This document shows, piece by piece, positions 55,114 through 63,506 of a stretch of DNA of 64,000 nt (its first letter is position 1; the number at the start of each line of letters is the position of its first letter). The DNA is from an uncultured Clostridia bacterium (GTDB lineage Bacteria > Bacillota > Clostridia > TANB77 > CAG-508): assembly GCA_947573445.1 (NCBI GenBank), contig CANPFR010000004.1, positions 1-64,000 of the forward strand. The letters run 5' to 3'. The notes under the pieces are model-generated. The model made no database searches and had not been told where the DNA came from. It saw only the letters and a program-made list of their open reading frames with translations. The translations under genes were made by a program, and so were the position numbers.

Positions 55114-55516
55114 AAAAATTTTTTCCTTTCTTTATTATTTTAAATCGCTTATACAAGTCTGACTTAGATTCTCTTTCCATATACACTTGATAGTTTTTTA
55201 AACCATATTTACTGATTTTATCTTGTTTTTCTTTTTGTACTGCTTGGATTACTTCATTCAGTTCGTTAAAGTCATAAAAATAGCAAATAAGGTCATCTTT
55301 GTAGACAACCTTACTTTCTTTATAATCTTTTATTACATTAAATCTATATGAGTATTTCTTTTTGCCTGGATGATCTGCAATACGAATTCCACAAGATAAT
55401 CCATAATCCAATTTTAAATAGATAGAGGAGGTAGAGTAAGCATCATAACGATGTACTATAAATCCCATATCCAATAGTTTTGTCGTTAAAATATTGGCAA
55501 CTTTTTTTCCATTCAT
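55103..55516 (-). CDS. Unrecognised 137-residue protein
   Basis: ATG at 55516 is chosen because the longer form overlaps the upstream gene. Mixed strands (MGFIVHRYDAYSTSSIYLKLD, GIRIADHPGKKKYSYRFNVI) and a helical, Lys-rich C-terminus. No family recognised. Overlaps the next start by 11 bases. Confidence 0.55.
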   Translation of the reverse strand: MNGKKVANILTTKLLDMGFIVHRYDAYSTSSIYLKLDYGLSCGIRIADHPGKKKYSYRFNVIKDYKESKVVYKDDLICYFYDFNELNEVIQAVQKEKQDKISKYGLKNYQVYMERESKSDLYKRFKIIKKGKNFYEK

Positions 55517-55517
55517 A

Positions 55518-55790
55518 TTAAGCTGCCACCTTAACTTCGCCACTTTGTAAATAGATTTCTCTATCAATTTTTTCTGTAATTATTTTTAAGTATGCTTTTA
55601 TAGGTTCTACTTTGTATTCTGGAATGTCGATTTCTGATACTCTTGCGATTTTTTCACCATAGGCAGTCGGAGCATTTACTAAATCTCCAGGCTGCAAGGA
55701 GATAGCAGTATAGTAACTATATGCTTTTCCATTAAAAGTTTTAGGTGCGTAATTATCCTCATATTTTACACTTACAATATTTGTTTTCAT
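55518..55790 (-). CDS. Small beta-rich protein, DUF-type
   Basis: 90 residues from the ATG at 55790 (GGAG upstream). Strands VSVKYEDNYAPKTFNGKAYS, ISLQPGDLVNAPTAYGEKIA, ARVSEIDIPEY resemble an SH3/OB-like small barrel common in phage and plasmid accessory proteins. Ends KVAA. Confidence 0.55.
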   Translation of the reverse strand: MKTNIVSVKYEDNYAPKTFNGKAYSYYTAISLQPGDLVNAPTAYGEKIARVSEIDIPEYKVEPIKAYLKIITEKIDREIYLQSGEVKVAA

Positions 55791-55812
55791 TTTCTTGTTC
55801 TCCTTCCATTTT

Positions 55813-56226
55813 TTATTGTCCTTGTTCATATTTTTGATAAAGTTCATCATAATTTTCGATATCATTATCTATTTCTTTATTTTCAAGCATATTATAAAAT
55901 ACGTCTGTATCGAATACTTTAACATTTTTTGGCTTTTTATCTGTTGTTTGTAATAATACTAATCTGTTAATTATTTTTTCTCTAAAAACAGAATTGGCTT
56001 TGTTTAAAAACCATCCAAAAGTTGTTATAACAGGACCAGAAATTCCAGGCATAAAACAAGTTATTTCAACAGTATGTCCTGTTCTGTTTGCTTCAAGCAC
56101 AATAAAATCTGCTATATCATCTTTTTTAATAATATATTTATTGCCTAGATTTGTATTAACAAATAAAATACCATCTTCTTTAAGAATTTTTAAAAATTCA
56201 CTTTTTGTATATTTTTTATATTCCAT
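55813..56226 (-). CDS. Unrecognised 137-residue protein
   Basis: MEYKKYTKSEFLKILKEDGI, strand-rich middle (IADFIVLEANRTGHTVEITC), acidic tail. AAAGGAA before the ATG. No family recognised. Confidence 0.55.
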   Translation of the reverse strand: MEYKKYTKSEFLKILKEDGILFVNTNLGNKYIIKKDDIADFIVLEANRTGHTVEITCFMPGISGPVITTFGWFLNKANSVFREKIINRLVLLQTTDKKPKNVKVFDTDVFYNMLENKEIDNDIENYDELYQKYEQGQ

Positions 56227-56263
56227 AGTTTTTAATTCCTTTCATTTCCATATTATATACTCA

Positions 56264-56806
56264 TTATCTGCATTCAAATAAAACTTTTTTGAAATCTCTA
56301 AAACCTTTGACATACAATTCTCTGGCATCTAGCATTGCTTGTGTTGGGTTTGTATTTAAACTTTTCATATTTTCGGAACTTCTTTTATGGCAACAATTGC
56401 ATAAACTAATGTCTTCACGTTCCTTTGGTTTACCACACTGATAGCATAAACCATATGCTGGACGCTCACTTCTATCAATGCCATTTTTCTGGTATCTTCT
56501 TTTTTCCTTTAAATAACAGTCAATACAATAGATTGTTGATTTTGCATATATTTTGTGTTTGCCACATTTAGTACAAATGCCTTTTTCCTTTCGGTCGTAA
56601 TATCTCTTTTTAGAGTTTTTAGATTGTTTTATACGAATCTCCTCGCAGTTTTGCTTTTGATATGCTAAGCTATATTTTCTCTTTTTTTCGTTGCAATCAA
56701 AACAAAGTGTAATTCCTGGTTCTGCTTCTTGATGACCGCAACATACGCAGATTTTTAATTGTTTTAATAATTTATATCTTTCTTTGGCATAGTTGTTTCT
56801 ATCCAT
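56264..56806 (-). CDS. Multi-zinc-ribbon protein
   Basis: 180 residues with four CxxC knuckle pairs: CVCCGH...CFDC, CTKCGKH...CIDC, CYQCGKP...CNCC. Between them are Lys/Arg-rich helices (KQSKNSKKRYYDRKEKG). Likely binds zinc and nucleic acid; similar proteins occur in phages and elements, function unknown. Confidence 0.65.
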   Translation of the reverse strand: MDRNNYAKERYKLLKQLKICVCCGHQEAEPGITLCFDCNEKKRKYSLAYQKQNCEEIRIKQSKNSKKRYYDRKEKGICTKCGKHKIYAKSTIYCIDCYLKEKRRYQKNGIDRSERPAYGLCYQCGKPKEREDISLCNCCHKRSSENMKSLNTNPTQAMLDARELYVKGFRDFKKVLFECR

Positions 56807-56875
56807 TTTTCACTCCTTACATAATTAAATTTTTACACGAATACCATTTTTTGATATTCGTGTAATTCTGATTTT

Positions 56876-57286
56876 TTAGAACGGTAAATCATCGTCAGTA
56901 TTATCTGTTACTTGAAAATCACTTGTATTTGTTGCATCCTGATTTTCTGCTGTTCCGTTTTCGTCTTTTTTTGTTTCGGCAAAATATGCTTCTTCGGCAA
57001 TAACTTCCGTAATATAATGTTTTTGACCTTGTTCATCATCCCAATTGCGTGTTTGAATTCTACCAACTACTGCAATTTGTTGTCCTTTTTTGAAATATTT
57101 ACTACAAAATTCGCCTGTTTTGCCCCAAGCAACAATATTGATAAAATCACTTTGCCTTTCTTCGCCTTCTTTTACAAATCTTCTATTTACTGCTAATGTA
57201 AAAGATGCTACTAATGTGTTATTTGTTTGTGTATATCTAACTTCTGGATCTTTTGTAAGTCTTCCTAATAAAATTACTTTATTCAT
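56876..57286 (-). CDS. ssb: Single-stranded DNA-binding protein
   Basis: 136 residues; ATG at 57286 with GGAAG. OB-fold start MNKVILLGRLTKDPEVRYT, FINIVAWGKTGEFCSKYFKKGQ, VVGRIQTRNWDDEQGQ, Gln/Asn/Thr-rich linker and the conserved DDDLPF tip that recruits partners. Coats single-stranded DNA during transfer and replication. Its neighbour upstream is an S6 copy, repeating part of the chromosomal rpsF-ssb-rpsR order. Confidence 0.96.
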   Translation of the reverse strand: MNKVILLGRLTKDPEVRYTQTNNTLVASFTLAVNRRFVKEGEERQSDFINIVAWGKTGEFCSKYFKKGQQIAVVGRIQTRNWDDEQGQKHYITEVIAEEAYFAETKKDENGTAENQDATNTSDFQVTDNTDDDLPF

Positions 57287-57303
57287 ATAATTTTCTTCCT
57301 TTC

Positions 57304-57582
57304 TTATTTTTTGACAACTATAAATTTTAAAATTTCTTCGGTTATTCGGCATAATTTTTCCAATTCAAGAACTTTTGAATTTTCTAACTCAAATTCAGTA
57401 ACGTAATAATGACCTGTCGAATGCTTTTTAACCTCATAAGCTAATTTTTTGATACCTAAATCATCTGTTTTGGTAATTTTTCCATTGGTTGCAATAAATT
57501 CTTCAATTTTATTTATAACAAGCCTTTTTTGTTTGTCTGTAATATCGCTATTCGTAATTATAACCATTTCATATTTATTCAT
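57304..57582 (-). CDS. rpsF: Ribosomal protein S6 copy
   Basis: 92 residues; ATG at 57582 after GGAAGGAA. MNKYEMVIITNSDITDKQK, ITKTDDLGIKKLAYEVKKHSTGHYYVTEF and a final RITEEILKFIVVKK show a complete bS6 fold. rpsR does not follow. A ribosomal protein on a conjugative element is probably a passenger captured with ssb, unless this is the only copy. Confidence 0.92.
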   Translation of the reverse strand: MNKYEMVIITNSDITDKQKRLVINKIEEFIATNGKITKTDDLGIKKLAYEVKKHSTGHYYVTEFELENSKVLELEKLCRITEEILKFIVVKK

Positions 57583-57601
57583 AAAAAATTCCTTCCTTTC
57601 T

Positions 57602-58015
57602 TTATGCTGCATTTAAAAATTCTCTCGAATATTCTTCAGCATTTTTTTGTTTGATTTCTCTTTGTTTACAATAAAATTCCTCTAAATATTGGTTTTTGTA
57701 TCTGCCAATTTTTTTCTGATGTTTTTTCAAAGCAAACATATTAGTAAATTTACGAATCTGTCTCTTTTTTAAAGAAACTCTATGCTTATTTTTAATTCCA
57801 ACAATCAAAAATGTACCTAGTACAATTTTCTTTCCTAAAATTCTATTGAATTCGTCTATTTGAGCATCATTATTTGCAATTAGTATTGTGTCTTCATTTA
57901 ATTTAACTCGATATAAATTCTCTCCAATAAAAGATTTTATAAATTTTAGATTTGCTGGTATTTTAACGATTTGTACTTCTTGATTTGGTATAACCAATAA
58001 AACTTTAATTTTCAT
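57602..58015 (-). CDS. DUF3846-like protein
   Basis: 137 residues. IKVLLVIPNQEVQIVKIPAN and EDTILIANNDAQIDEFNRIL match the style of DUF3846 accessory proteins of clostridial elements; C-terminus basic and helical. Recognition is tentative. Confidence 0.5.
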   Translation of the reverse strand: MKIKVLLVIPNQEVQIVKIPANLKFIKSFIGENLYRVKLNEDTILIANNDAQIDEFNRILGKKIVLGTFLIVGIKNKHRVSLKKRQIRKFTNMFALKKHQKKIGRYKNQYLEEFYCKQREIKQKNAEEYSREFLNAA

Positions 58016-58086
58016 ATGTATTTTTCCTTCCTTTCAATTTTTATGAGAAAAGACAGAGATTTGCTCTGCCTTTTCTAAAAATATAA

Positions 58087-59922
58087 TTATGCTACTTTCA
58101 AAATTGTATCTTTATTACCCTTATGAAGTATTTTCATTGTTCTAAATCCTGCTATTACTGGCTTTATAACAGTAACTTGATTACTATTATTATAATTTGC
58201 AATACTTAAATACTTATGTTTTTTAACTGTTGAAATAAGCAACTGCGAATTTTTAGAGTAATCTTTGATAAAGTCATAATCAGCACACGATTCATAATCA
58301 TCAATAAAAATAGGTAAATTAACTCGTGTAATTTGATTGAACATATTAGCAAACTCCAAAGCAGTTGCAATCGTTTCTGACCTTGATAAATCAGATAGGG
58401 GAGTATTTTTGTAATTAATTACAAAATCCTCTTTGATTTCTCCTGTTGTTTTAAGAATAGAATAAAACTTTATATCAACGTCTTTTAAGTATTGTTTGGC
58501 AAGTTTCATTTTTTCCTCGATATAAGAAATATAGAGTTTTTGAGCTACTTGTTTTGTTTTTGTTACTTGTTTTATATAATTGGTTCGTGCTTCCTTTTGT
58601 GCATTAAATCTAGTAATATCTAGCTTTGCACTTTTAACATTTTGTTCCTTGATTTCTATTTCACTATTATAAAAATCAATTTCTTGTTGCTCTTTTTCTA
58701 ATTCTTCAACGTTTCCTTGTGCAACAGCAATTTGTTTGGCTTTATCGACAGTAGTTTCTCCCTTTAAGGCGTGATATTTGCATTTTTCTACCATTAGTTT
58801 GGCTGCTAAATCCTTTTTTTGTGTTTCCAGTATATTTCTTCTATTGAAATCAGCAGTTAGATTCTCTCGCATATGTTCAATGGTGTTCTGTTTGCTAACA
58901 TCTTGAATATGTTGCCCACAAGTAGGACATTCAGAGGCACTTCCGTTTTTGATTTGAAGATACATTTGTTTACCTTCCTTCATACGTTTGCTAAGTTCTG
59001 CAATTTCTGTTTCTTTATTCAAAATGTCCTTCTGTAAATTATCAATTATCTGCTTTTGTTTCTCTTTATCAACAATAGCTTGATTAGAATTTAAAAAAGC
59101 AAGTTCTTGTCTTGCTAGTGAAAGTTCCATTTCCTTTTCAAAATTCTTGCGTTTAGGTATTTCTTCATCGGCAATATTTTGAGCATACTCAATCTTACCG
59201 TTTATCTCATTAATCAGAGTTTGTGCTTTTTTGATATCTGCATTTAATTCGGAAATATACGTTGGTATATTTAAGGGGATACCCTCTAATAACTTTTGTT
59301 CTTCAATATCTAAATTGCTATAAGCAATGTTCATAAAGATATTGAGCATTTTAGAATTGATAAAATCTTCTTGTTCAGTAGGATTTAATTTATTAAATGC
59401 TTCAATAGTCATTGAATGTTGCTCTAACAAAGTTTTTTGTGCATCTAAGTTTAAGGTATTAAATACGTTTTTTGGTTTTATATCAGATAAATATTTATCG
59501 ACCAATTCTTTTTGTTCTGCTGGCTTTTTACTTAGAAAATATAGGGGATTTAAGATAGATAAAAATAACTTCTTGTCTTTGTAGAATCCTATTAAATCCA
59601 ATTGTGTAATTGTTCTTCCATCAAGTGAAATAGAATTTTTTTTGCTATCATATTTATCTTTAACACGAATAAGTATATGATTATGACCGCCATTGTCTGT
59701 AAAATGAAGTTCTCCAAACGAAGCATCGCATTTTTTATTGACAAGACAAGCTTTTTCATCACCAGACAAATTTGTTCCTAAAATGATATTGATAATTGCA
59801 AATAATAAATTACTTTTGCCTGACCTGTTTTTTCCAGTAATGTTAGTAATATCATATAAATCTGTCTCAAATACCTTTTTAAATTTCCTAAAGCCAATTG
59901 TTTTTACATAATTAACTTTCAT
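58087..59922 (-). CDS. SMC/RecF-like ATPase with zinc hook
   Basis: 611 residues. Walker A NITGKNRSGKSNLL near residue 30, long coiled coils on both sides of CPTCGQHI (about residues 326-333, the Rad50/SbcC zinc hook), and a C-terminal head with LSRSETIATALEFANM (signature) and IFIDDYESC (Walker B). Probably acts on DNA ends or replication intermediates of the element. No SbcD nuclease partner is beside it. It has many glycines but no CGGN site. Confidence 0.82.
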   Translation of the reverse strand: MKVNYVKTIGFRKFKKVFETDLYDITNITGKNRSGKSNLLFAIINIILGTNLSGDEKACLVNKKCDASFGELHFTDNGGHNHILIRVKDKYDSKKNSISLDGRTITQLDLIGFYKDKKLFLSILNPLYFLSKKPAEQKELVDKYLSDIKPKNVFNTLNLDAQKTLLEQHSMTIEAFNKLNPTEQEDFINSKMLNIFMNIAYSNLDIEEQKLLEGIPLNIPTYISELNADIKKAQTLINEINGKIEYAQNIADEEIPKRKNFEKEMELSLARQELAFLNSNQAIVDKEKQKQIIDNLQKDILNKETEIAELSKRMKEGKQMYLQIKNGSASECPTCGQHIQDVSKQNTIEHMRENLTADFNRRNILETQKKDLAAKLMVEKCKYHALKGETTVDKAKQIAVAQGNVEELEKEQQEIDFYNSEIEIKEQNVKSAKLDITRFNAQKEARTNYIKQVTKTKQVAQKLYISYIEEKMKLAKQYLKDVDIKFYSILKTTGEIKEDFVINYKNTPLSDLSRSETIATALEFANMFNQITRVNLPIFIDDYESCADYDFIKDYSKNSQLLISTVKKHKYLSIANYNNSNQVTVIKPVIAGFRTMKILHKGNKDTILKVA

Positions 59923-60136
59923 ATGTTTTTACTCCTTTTATTTTTCTCGTATAAGGTTTTCGCAAATCTTTTGGCAAAATCCAGTCTTCTGTACCATCTT
60001 TAAATCTCACGCAATAATCCTTATAATATGGATCGCATTCTACAATAGTTGCTGGTACATTTTTATAGAATTTTCCAGTATTTTCACCAGAGCCATATAC
60101 AATAACCTTACTACCTTTTTTGAATTCACTTTGCAT
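59912..60136 (-). CDS. Small SH3-like protein
   Basis: 74 residues: FKKGSKVIVYGSGENTGKFY, PATIVECDPYYKDYCVRF, DGTEDWILPKDLRKPY; a small barrel fold. Overlaps the ATPase start by 11 bases. AAGGAGA precedes its ATG. Confidence 0.6.
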   Translation of the reverse strand: MQSEFKKGSKVIVYGSGENTGKFYKNVPATIVECDPYYKDYCVRFKDGTEDWILPKDLRKPYTRKIKGVKTYES

Positions 60137-60174
60137 TGTATATTCTCCTTATCTAAATTTTTTGTTTTTGACCA

Positions 60175-60203
60175 TTGACTTTTAAATTTAATTGGTATAT
60201 AAT
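60175..60203 (+). promoter_or_regulatory. Consensus promoter opposing the leftward operon
   Basis: TTGACT (60175-60180) and TATAAT (60198-60203), 17 bases apart, face right in a leftward operon. A terminator follows 33 bases downstream. Confidence 0.7.
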
Positions 60204-60209
60204 TCATAT

Positions 60210-60275
60210 AATTTAAAGCCGATGGTTAGTGAATTTAGTAGTATAAGAGTTCCGTTCTTATGCTGCTATTTTTTC
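60210..60275 (+). ncRNA. Candidate small antisense RNA
   Basis: Bounded by the promoter at 60175-60203 and a strong terminator: 13-bp stem 60236-60248 with 60256-60268 (two G-T pairs), then TTTTTT (60269-60274). The predicted RNA is about 65 bases. It is complementary to the leader between two operon genes and to the last codons of the gene ending at 60258. Such RNAs control copy number or transfer genes on plasmids. The stem has no T-run on the minus strand, so it is not simply the operon's terminator. Confidence 0.6.
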
Positions 60276-61358
60276 GTCTTTTATATATTCTAAATTTAAA
60301 GCAAATAATTTATCATTAACTGCTGTTACGTCTAATTTAACAGGTGTTCCTAATTCACATTTTGATAATTCATCTGCAAATTCTGGTTTTATAGCAATAT
60401 TAAAAATTTCGTCTTTCATATTGCAGAATTCTCCCATTAAATATTCTTTTGATTGTCCTTTATTTGTAATGGTTTCTTTAAATGTTTTTAATAAAACGTA
60501 AGTTTTATCATCATCGTTTTTAGGTTCGATATTCGTAATTTTTTCTGTCTTTTTTTCTTCGGACTTTTTTGGTGTTGCAGCTGGTGTAGTTTTTTTCTTT
60601 TCTTTGCTTTCTTGTGATTGTGCTTTTTCAGCATTTTGAGTTACCGTAGCTTTTTTGGGTGCTGGTTGCTCTTTTTCTACATTGTTATTCACATTTTTTT
60701 CACTTTTTGTGGATAAATTCTTTTGATTTTCAGTTGTTTCTGGAATTTGATTTGAGAGTATAAAATCTTCTTTTTTGACAATATCTAAGACATAATTACT
60801 GTAAGTTTGACCTGTAAAGTTGCTAGTTTGCTGTTCTTGTTTTAAGAATAAAATATAACGACCTTTTAAGGAATTTCCCTGTGCTTTTTGTAGGTTGATA
60901 TAACTGTCTATTCGATTGATCGATGTTTGACCTGTGATTTTCATTAGCCAAATTCTGTCTTGACAAACACTTGGAATGAAAAATTTTAGCCACCCGATTC
61001 GATTACAAGCAGATTTTCCAGAAGCATTTTTTTGTCTATGTTGACATTGTTCATTACATTCTATGGGTTGCCATACATTTTTTACTTTTTGCTTTCCTTG
61101 ATGGTTGCCTTCCAAACAATAACATACTGTGCCACTTTGATTAAATCTTACATATTTTTTGCTTAATGGATTATCATCGCAAAATTCTACTTCAATATAT
61201 TTTTTTCCTTTAAATTGTTGGTCAAATTTTTGTAGAAAATTTTGCATAAACTCATCTTGTATTTTAGCGATAAAATAACCTAGTTCTTTAACTTTGTTTC
61301 CTTCTTTCTCACCGTGTTGAATCCTTCCAATCATTGGTAAATTTGTGTAATTATTCAT
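60258..61358 (-). CDS. Recombination-directionality-factor-like protein
   Basis: 366 residues. LPMIGRIQHGEKEGNKVKEL, then a Cys cluster (YCLEGNHQ ... CNEQCQHR ... CNRIGWLKF) and LMKITGQTSINRIDSYI with GRYILFLKQEQQ recall the RDF/gp3-like proteins of phages and elements that also look like metal-binding factors. A Lys/Ala/Pro-rich linker (about 205-265) leads to a C-terminal strand domain. It could regulate excision of the element. Recognition is moderate. Confidence 0.55.
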   Translation of the reverse strand: MNNYTNLPMIGRIQHGEKEGNKVKELGYFIAKIQDEFMQNFLQKFDQQFKGKKYIEVEFCDDNPLSKKYVRFNQSGTVCYCLEGNHQGKQKVKNVWQPIECNEQCQHRQKNASGKSACNRIGWLKFFIPSVCQDRIWLMKITGQTSINRIDSYINLQKAQGNSLKGRYILFLKQEQQTSNFTGQTYSNYVLDIVKKEDFILSNQIPETTENQKNLSTKSEKNVNNNVEKEQPAPKKATVTQNAEKAQSQESKEKKKTTPAATPKKSEEKKTEKITNIEPKNDDDKTYVLLKTFKETITNKGQSKEYLMGEFCNMKDEIFNIAIKPEFADELSKCELGTPVKLDVTAVNDKLFALNLEYIKDEKIAA

Positions 61359-61374
61359 TTTTAACCTTCCTTTC

Positions 61375-61734
61375 TTATGCAGCGAGTACCTGCACGCAAT
61401 ATTGTTCTTCTGTTATTTTGTCTAAATCAACGGTGTAGATTGGATATAGTGTAGCATCTACAACACATATTCCAATTTGTTCTTTCAAGATGCCAAGTTC
61501 TACTAATTGTGGGATTAATGTTGGCTTATCTTTGCAATCCACCACAATTTCATTTTCTCTTAACATTTTGCGATTTTGGTCTAGTGTAATGTCAATAAAA
61601 TGGCATATTTCATTTGTTTCTGGATTAACTCCAAATAAACTTAATTGCAAATTTCCATTTTGATACCTTGATGTATTGATATAACAATTTTCAAATATCA
61701 TTTCGTATAATTCAAAACTAAAACCATCTTCCAT
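61375..61734 (-). CDS. Unrecognised 119-residue protein, first gene of the leftward operon
   Basis: MEDGFSFELYEMIFENCYIN, mixed fold (VDCKDKPTLIPQLVELGILKE), ending CVQVLAA. GGAAGGAG lies before the ATG. Several proteins of this operon end in AA. No family recognised. Confidence 0.6.
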   Translation of the reverse strand: MEDGFSFELYEMIFENCYINTSRYQNGNLQLSLFGVNPETNEICHFIDITLDQNRKMLRENEIVVDCKDKPTLIPQLVELGILKEQIGICVVDATLYPIYTVDLDKITEEQYCVQVLAA

Positions 61735-62268
61735 AATTTAAAAATCTCCTTCCATTATTTTTGTGTAAAAGATTTTTTTGAAATAAAAATCCTCCTTTCT
61801 TTTAATTTTGGGCAAAAAAATAGAAAGTACGAATCTAAAAGTGGAATACTTTAGAATAATTACTTTCTTAATTTAAAACACAACAAATAACCTATCTATT
61901 TATTGGTGCTTAAATCCCAATACTATGCTACATTTAAAATGCAGATAAACTGCTACTAACTTAAAATTTAGTAGTTATGCCATAAAGCCAAAAACTTTAT
62001 GGGTAGTTATAGCAAAAACTATAACATAATCTTTATACACACTTACAGTATATAATGTTTTTAATATAAATTCAATAAACACGGTCAAAAAAAAATTTTT
62101 GCTTGACTTTTCAATGTTTATCGAAGTTTTTTATAGCCAAAAAATTATTTTTTAAAAATCTCAACAAATATTACAGTCATAAGGATTATAGGATTTGAAA
62201 AAAATTTTTATTCAGCATTCCCTTTTATTTTTGATTTTTATATAATAACTAAAAATGAAATTGGAGGA
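61735..62268. other. Divergent intergenic region with a hairpin cluster (candidate origin)
   Basis: 534 bases without a gene between the leftward operon and rightward genes. Four hairpins follow one another at 61941-62025: GCAG/CTGC (61941-61953), CTACTAA/TTAGTAG (61953-61974), CCATAAAG/CTTTATGG (61980-62002) and GTTATAG/CTATAAC (62006-62025). The last two have near-identical CxAAAAA loops. Downstream are AT-rich stretches, a TATAAT near 62050 and an incomplete pair TTCAATAAACA / TCAATGTTTAT. Promoters for both operons must lie here; an origin of transfer or replication is possible. Confidence 0.55.
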
Positions 62269-62865
62269 ATGATTATGAAAAATCGTGAAAATAAAACATT
62301 TGACCAAATTTATATGGAAAAGTCTAATAAGATATATGTTGAAAAAAAGACTAATGAATTGATAACAAAAGAAAAAGAAGTAATAACGTGTCAAAAGATG
62401 TTTCTAAATTTTTTAGAGAATAATTTATTACATGTAAAATATCAGCGAGCTGCACAATATTTAAACTTATTTTCTGAAAAGAAAAATGATATGGCTACAT
62501 TGTGGTATAAACAATTTTATTTTTGTGGGCTGGAAGATTGTGATAAAATAGAAGTTAAGTTTATAGAAAATTCAAAATATAGAGATTTAACAAAGGCATT
62601 ATTTATATTCATAATAAAACAAATGAAACAATTAAATAATTTTGCGGAACAAATAAATGATATTGAGTGCATGTTTGAAATAATTGTTGGAATAAGGACA
62701 GATGTACTTCCAATAAATGAAATTTCTAAAATTCTACATTTAGACATTGATTCTGGTGAAGATGAGGATTTTGCAGATAAAATTCGAGATATTATTGAAA
62801 ATGAAAATAATGATGAACATATTGAAAATTTAGTAGAAGAACTTTTTAATAAATATTCTTTGTGA
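62269..62865 (+). CDS. Unrecognised 198-residue acidic protein
   Basis: Helical, strongly charged (MIMKNRENKTFDQIYMEKSN start, acidic end IENENNDEHIENLVEELF). GGAGG precedes the ATG at 62275; an ATG at 62269 is the alternative. No domain recognised. First rightward gene after the hairpin cluster. Confidence 0.55.
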   Translation: MIMKNRENKTFDQIYMEKSNKIYVEKKTNELITKEKEVITCQKMFLNFLENNLLHVKYQRAAQYLNLFSEKKNDMATLWYKQFYFCGLEDCDKIEVKFIENSKYRDLTKALFIFIIKQMKQLNNFAEQINDIECMFEIIVGIRTDVLPINEISKILHLDIDSGEDEDFADKIRDIIENENNDEHIENLVEELFNKYSL

Positions 62866-62960
62866 TTTTATGAAAAAATTATTTTAAAGTGATATGTTTT
62901 TTTAATTTTTAACCACTATATAGGTGTAAGATATCTTATAAAAGTAAAAGGAGCAATAAA

Positions 62961-63506
62961 TTGAGTACATTAAAGCAAATTAATGATTATTATAAAATTA
63001 ATAACGAACTAGACTGGAATAGAATAATAGACGATTTTACTCCCTATATTAACACGATTATAAAGAATATGTCTAATGATAAATTAACTTATGAGGATAA
63101 AGAAGAAATTTTATTAGATGTTTTCTTTATCTTGTGGAAAAATAAAGAAAATATACTAACTTCTTTAAATTCTTATATAGCTGGAATAACAAGAAATTTG
63201 GTTAGAGAAAAATGTAAGAAAAAGAAAATTACATACGATATATCCAATTATGAAGATGTTTTGACCGATTCTAGTTTAGATATGTCTACCGATGAAAGAG
63301 TAGAAATATTACAAATTGAAAACAGTTTTAAGAATTTGAAAGAAATAGATTTTAAAATTGTAAATATGTTTTATTATTCTTCCAAATCAATAAAAGATAT
63401 AGCAAAAGAATTGAATATTTCAAAGTTTAATGTTGCTAATAGACTTTCTAGGATACGAAAGAAAATAAAAAAACAACTTAATATAGGAGGTAAAAATGAA
63501 AAATAA
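62961..63506 (+). CDS. ECF-type sigma factor (module 4)
   Basis: 181 residues; TTG start after AAAAGGAG. Sigma2 (KEEILLDVFFILWKNKENI, SYIAGITRNLVREKCKKK) and sigma4 (IDFKIVNMFYYSSKSIKDIAKELNISKFNVANRL). Overlaps the next ATG by 11 bases. More distant from modules 1-3 in its N-terminus, and it lacks their repeat promoter. Confidence 0.85.
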   Translation: MSTLKQINDYYKINNELDWNRIIDDFTPYINTIIKNMSNDKLTYEDKEEILLDVFFILWKNKENILTSLNSYIAGITRNLVREKCKKKKITYDISNYEDVLTDSSLDMSTDERVEILQIENSFKNLKEIDFKIVNMFYYSSKSIKDIAKELNISKFNVANRLSRIRKKIKKQLNIGGKNEK

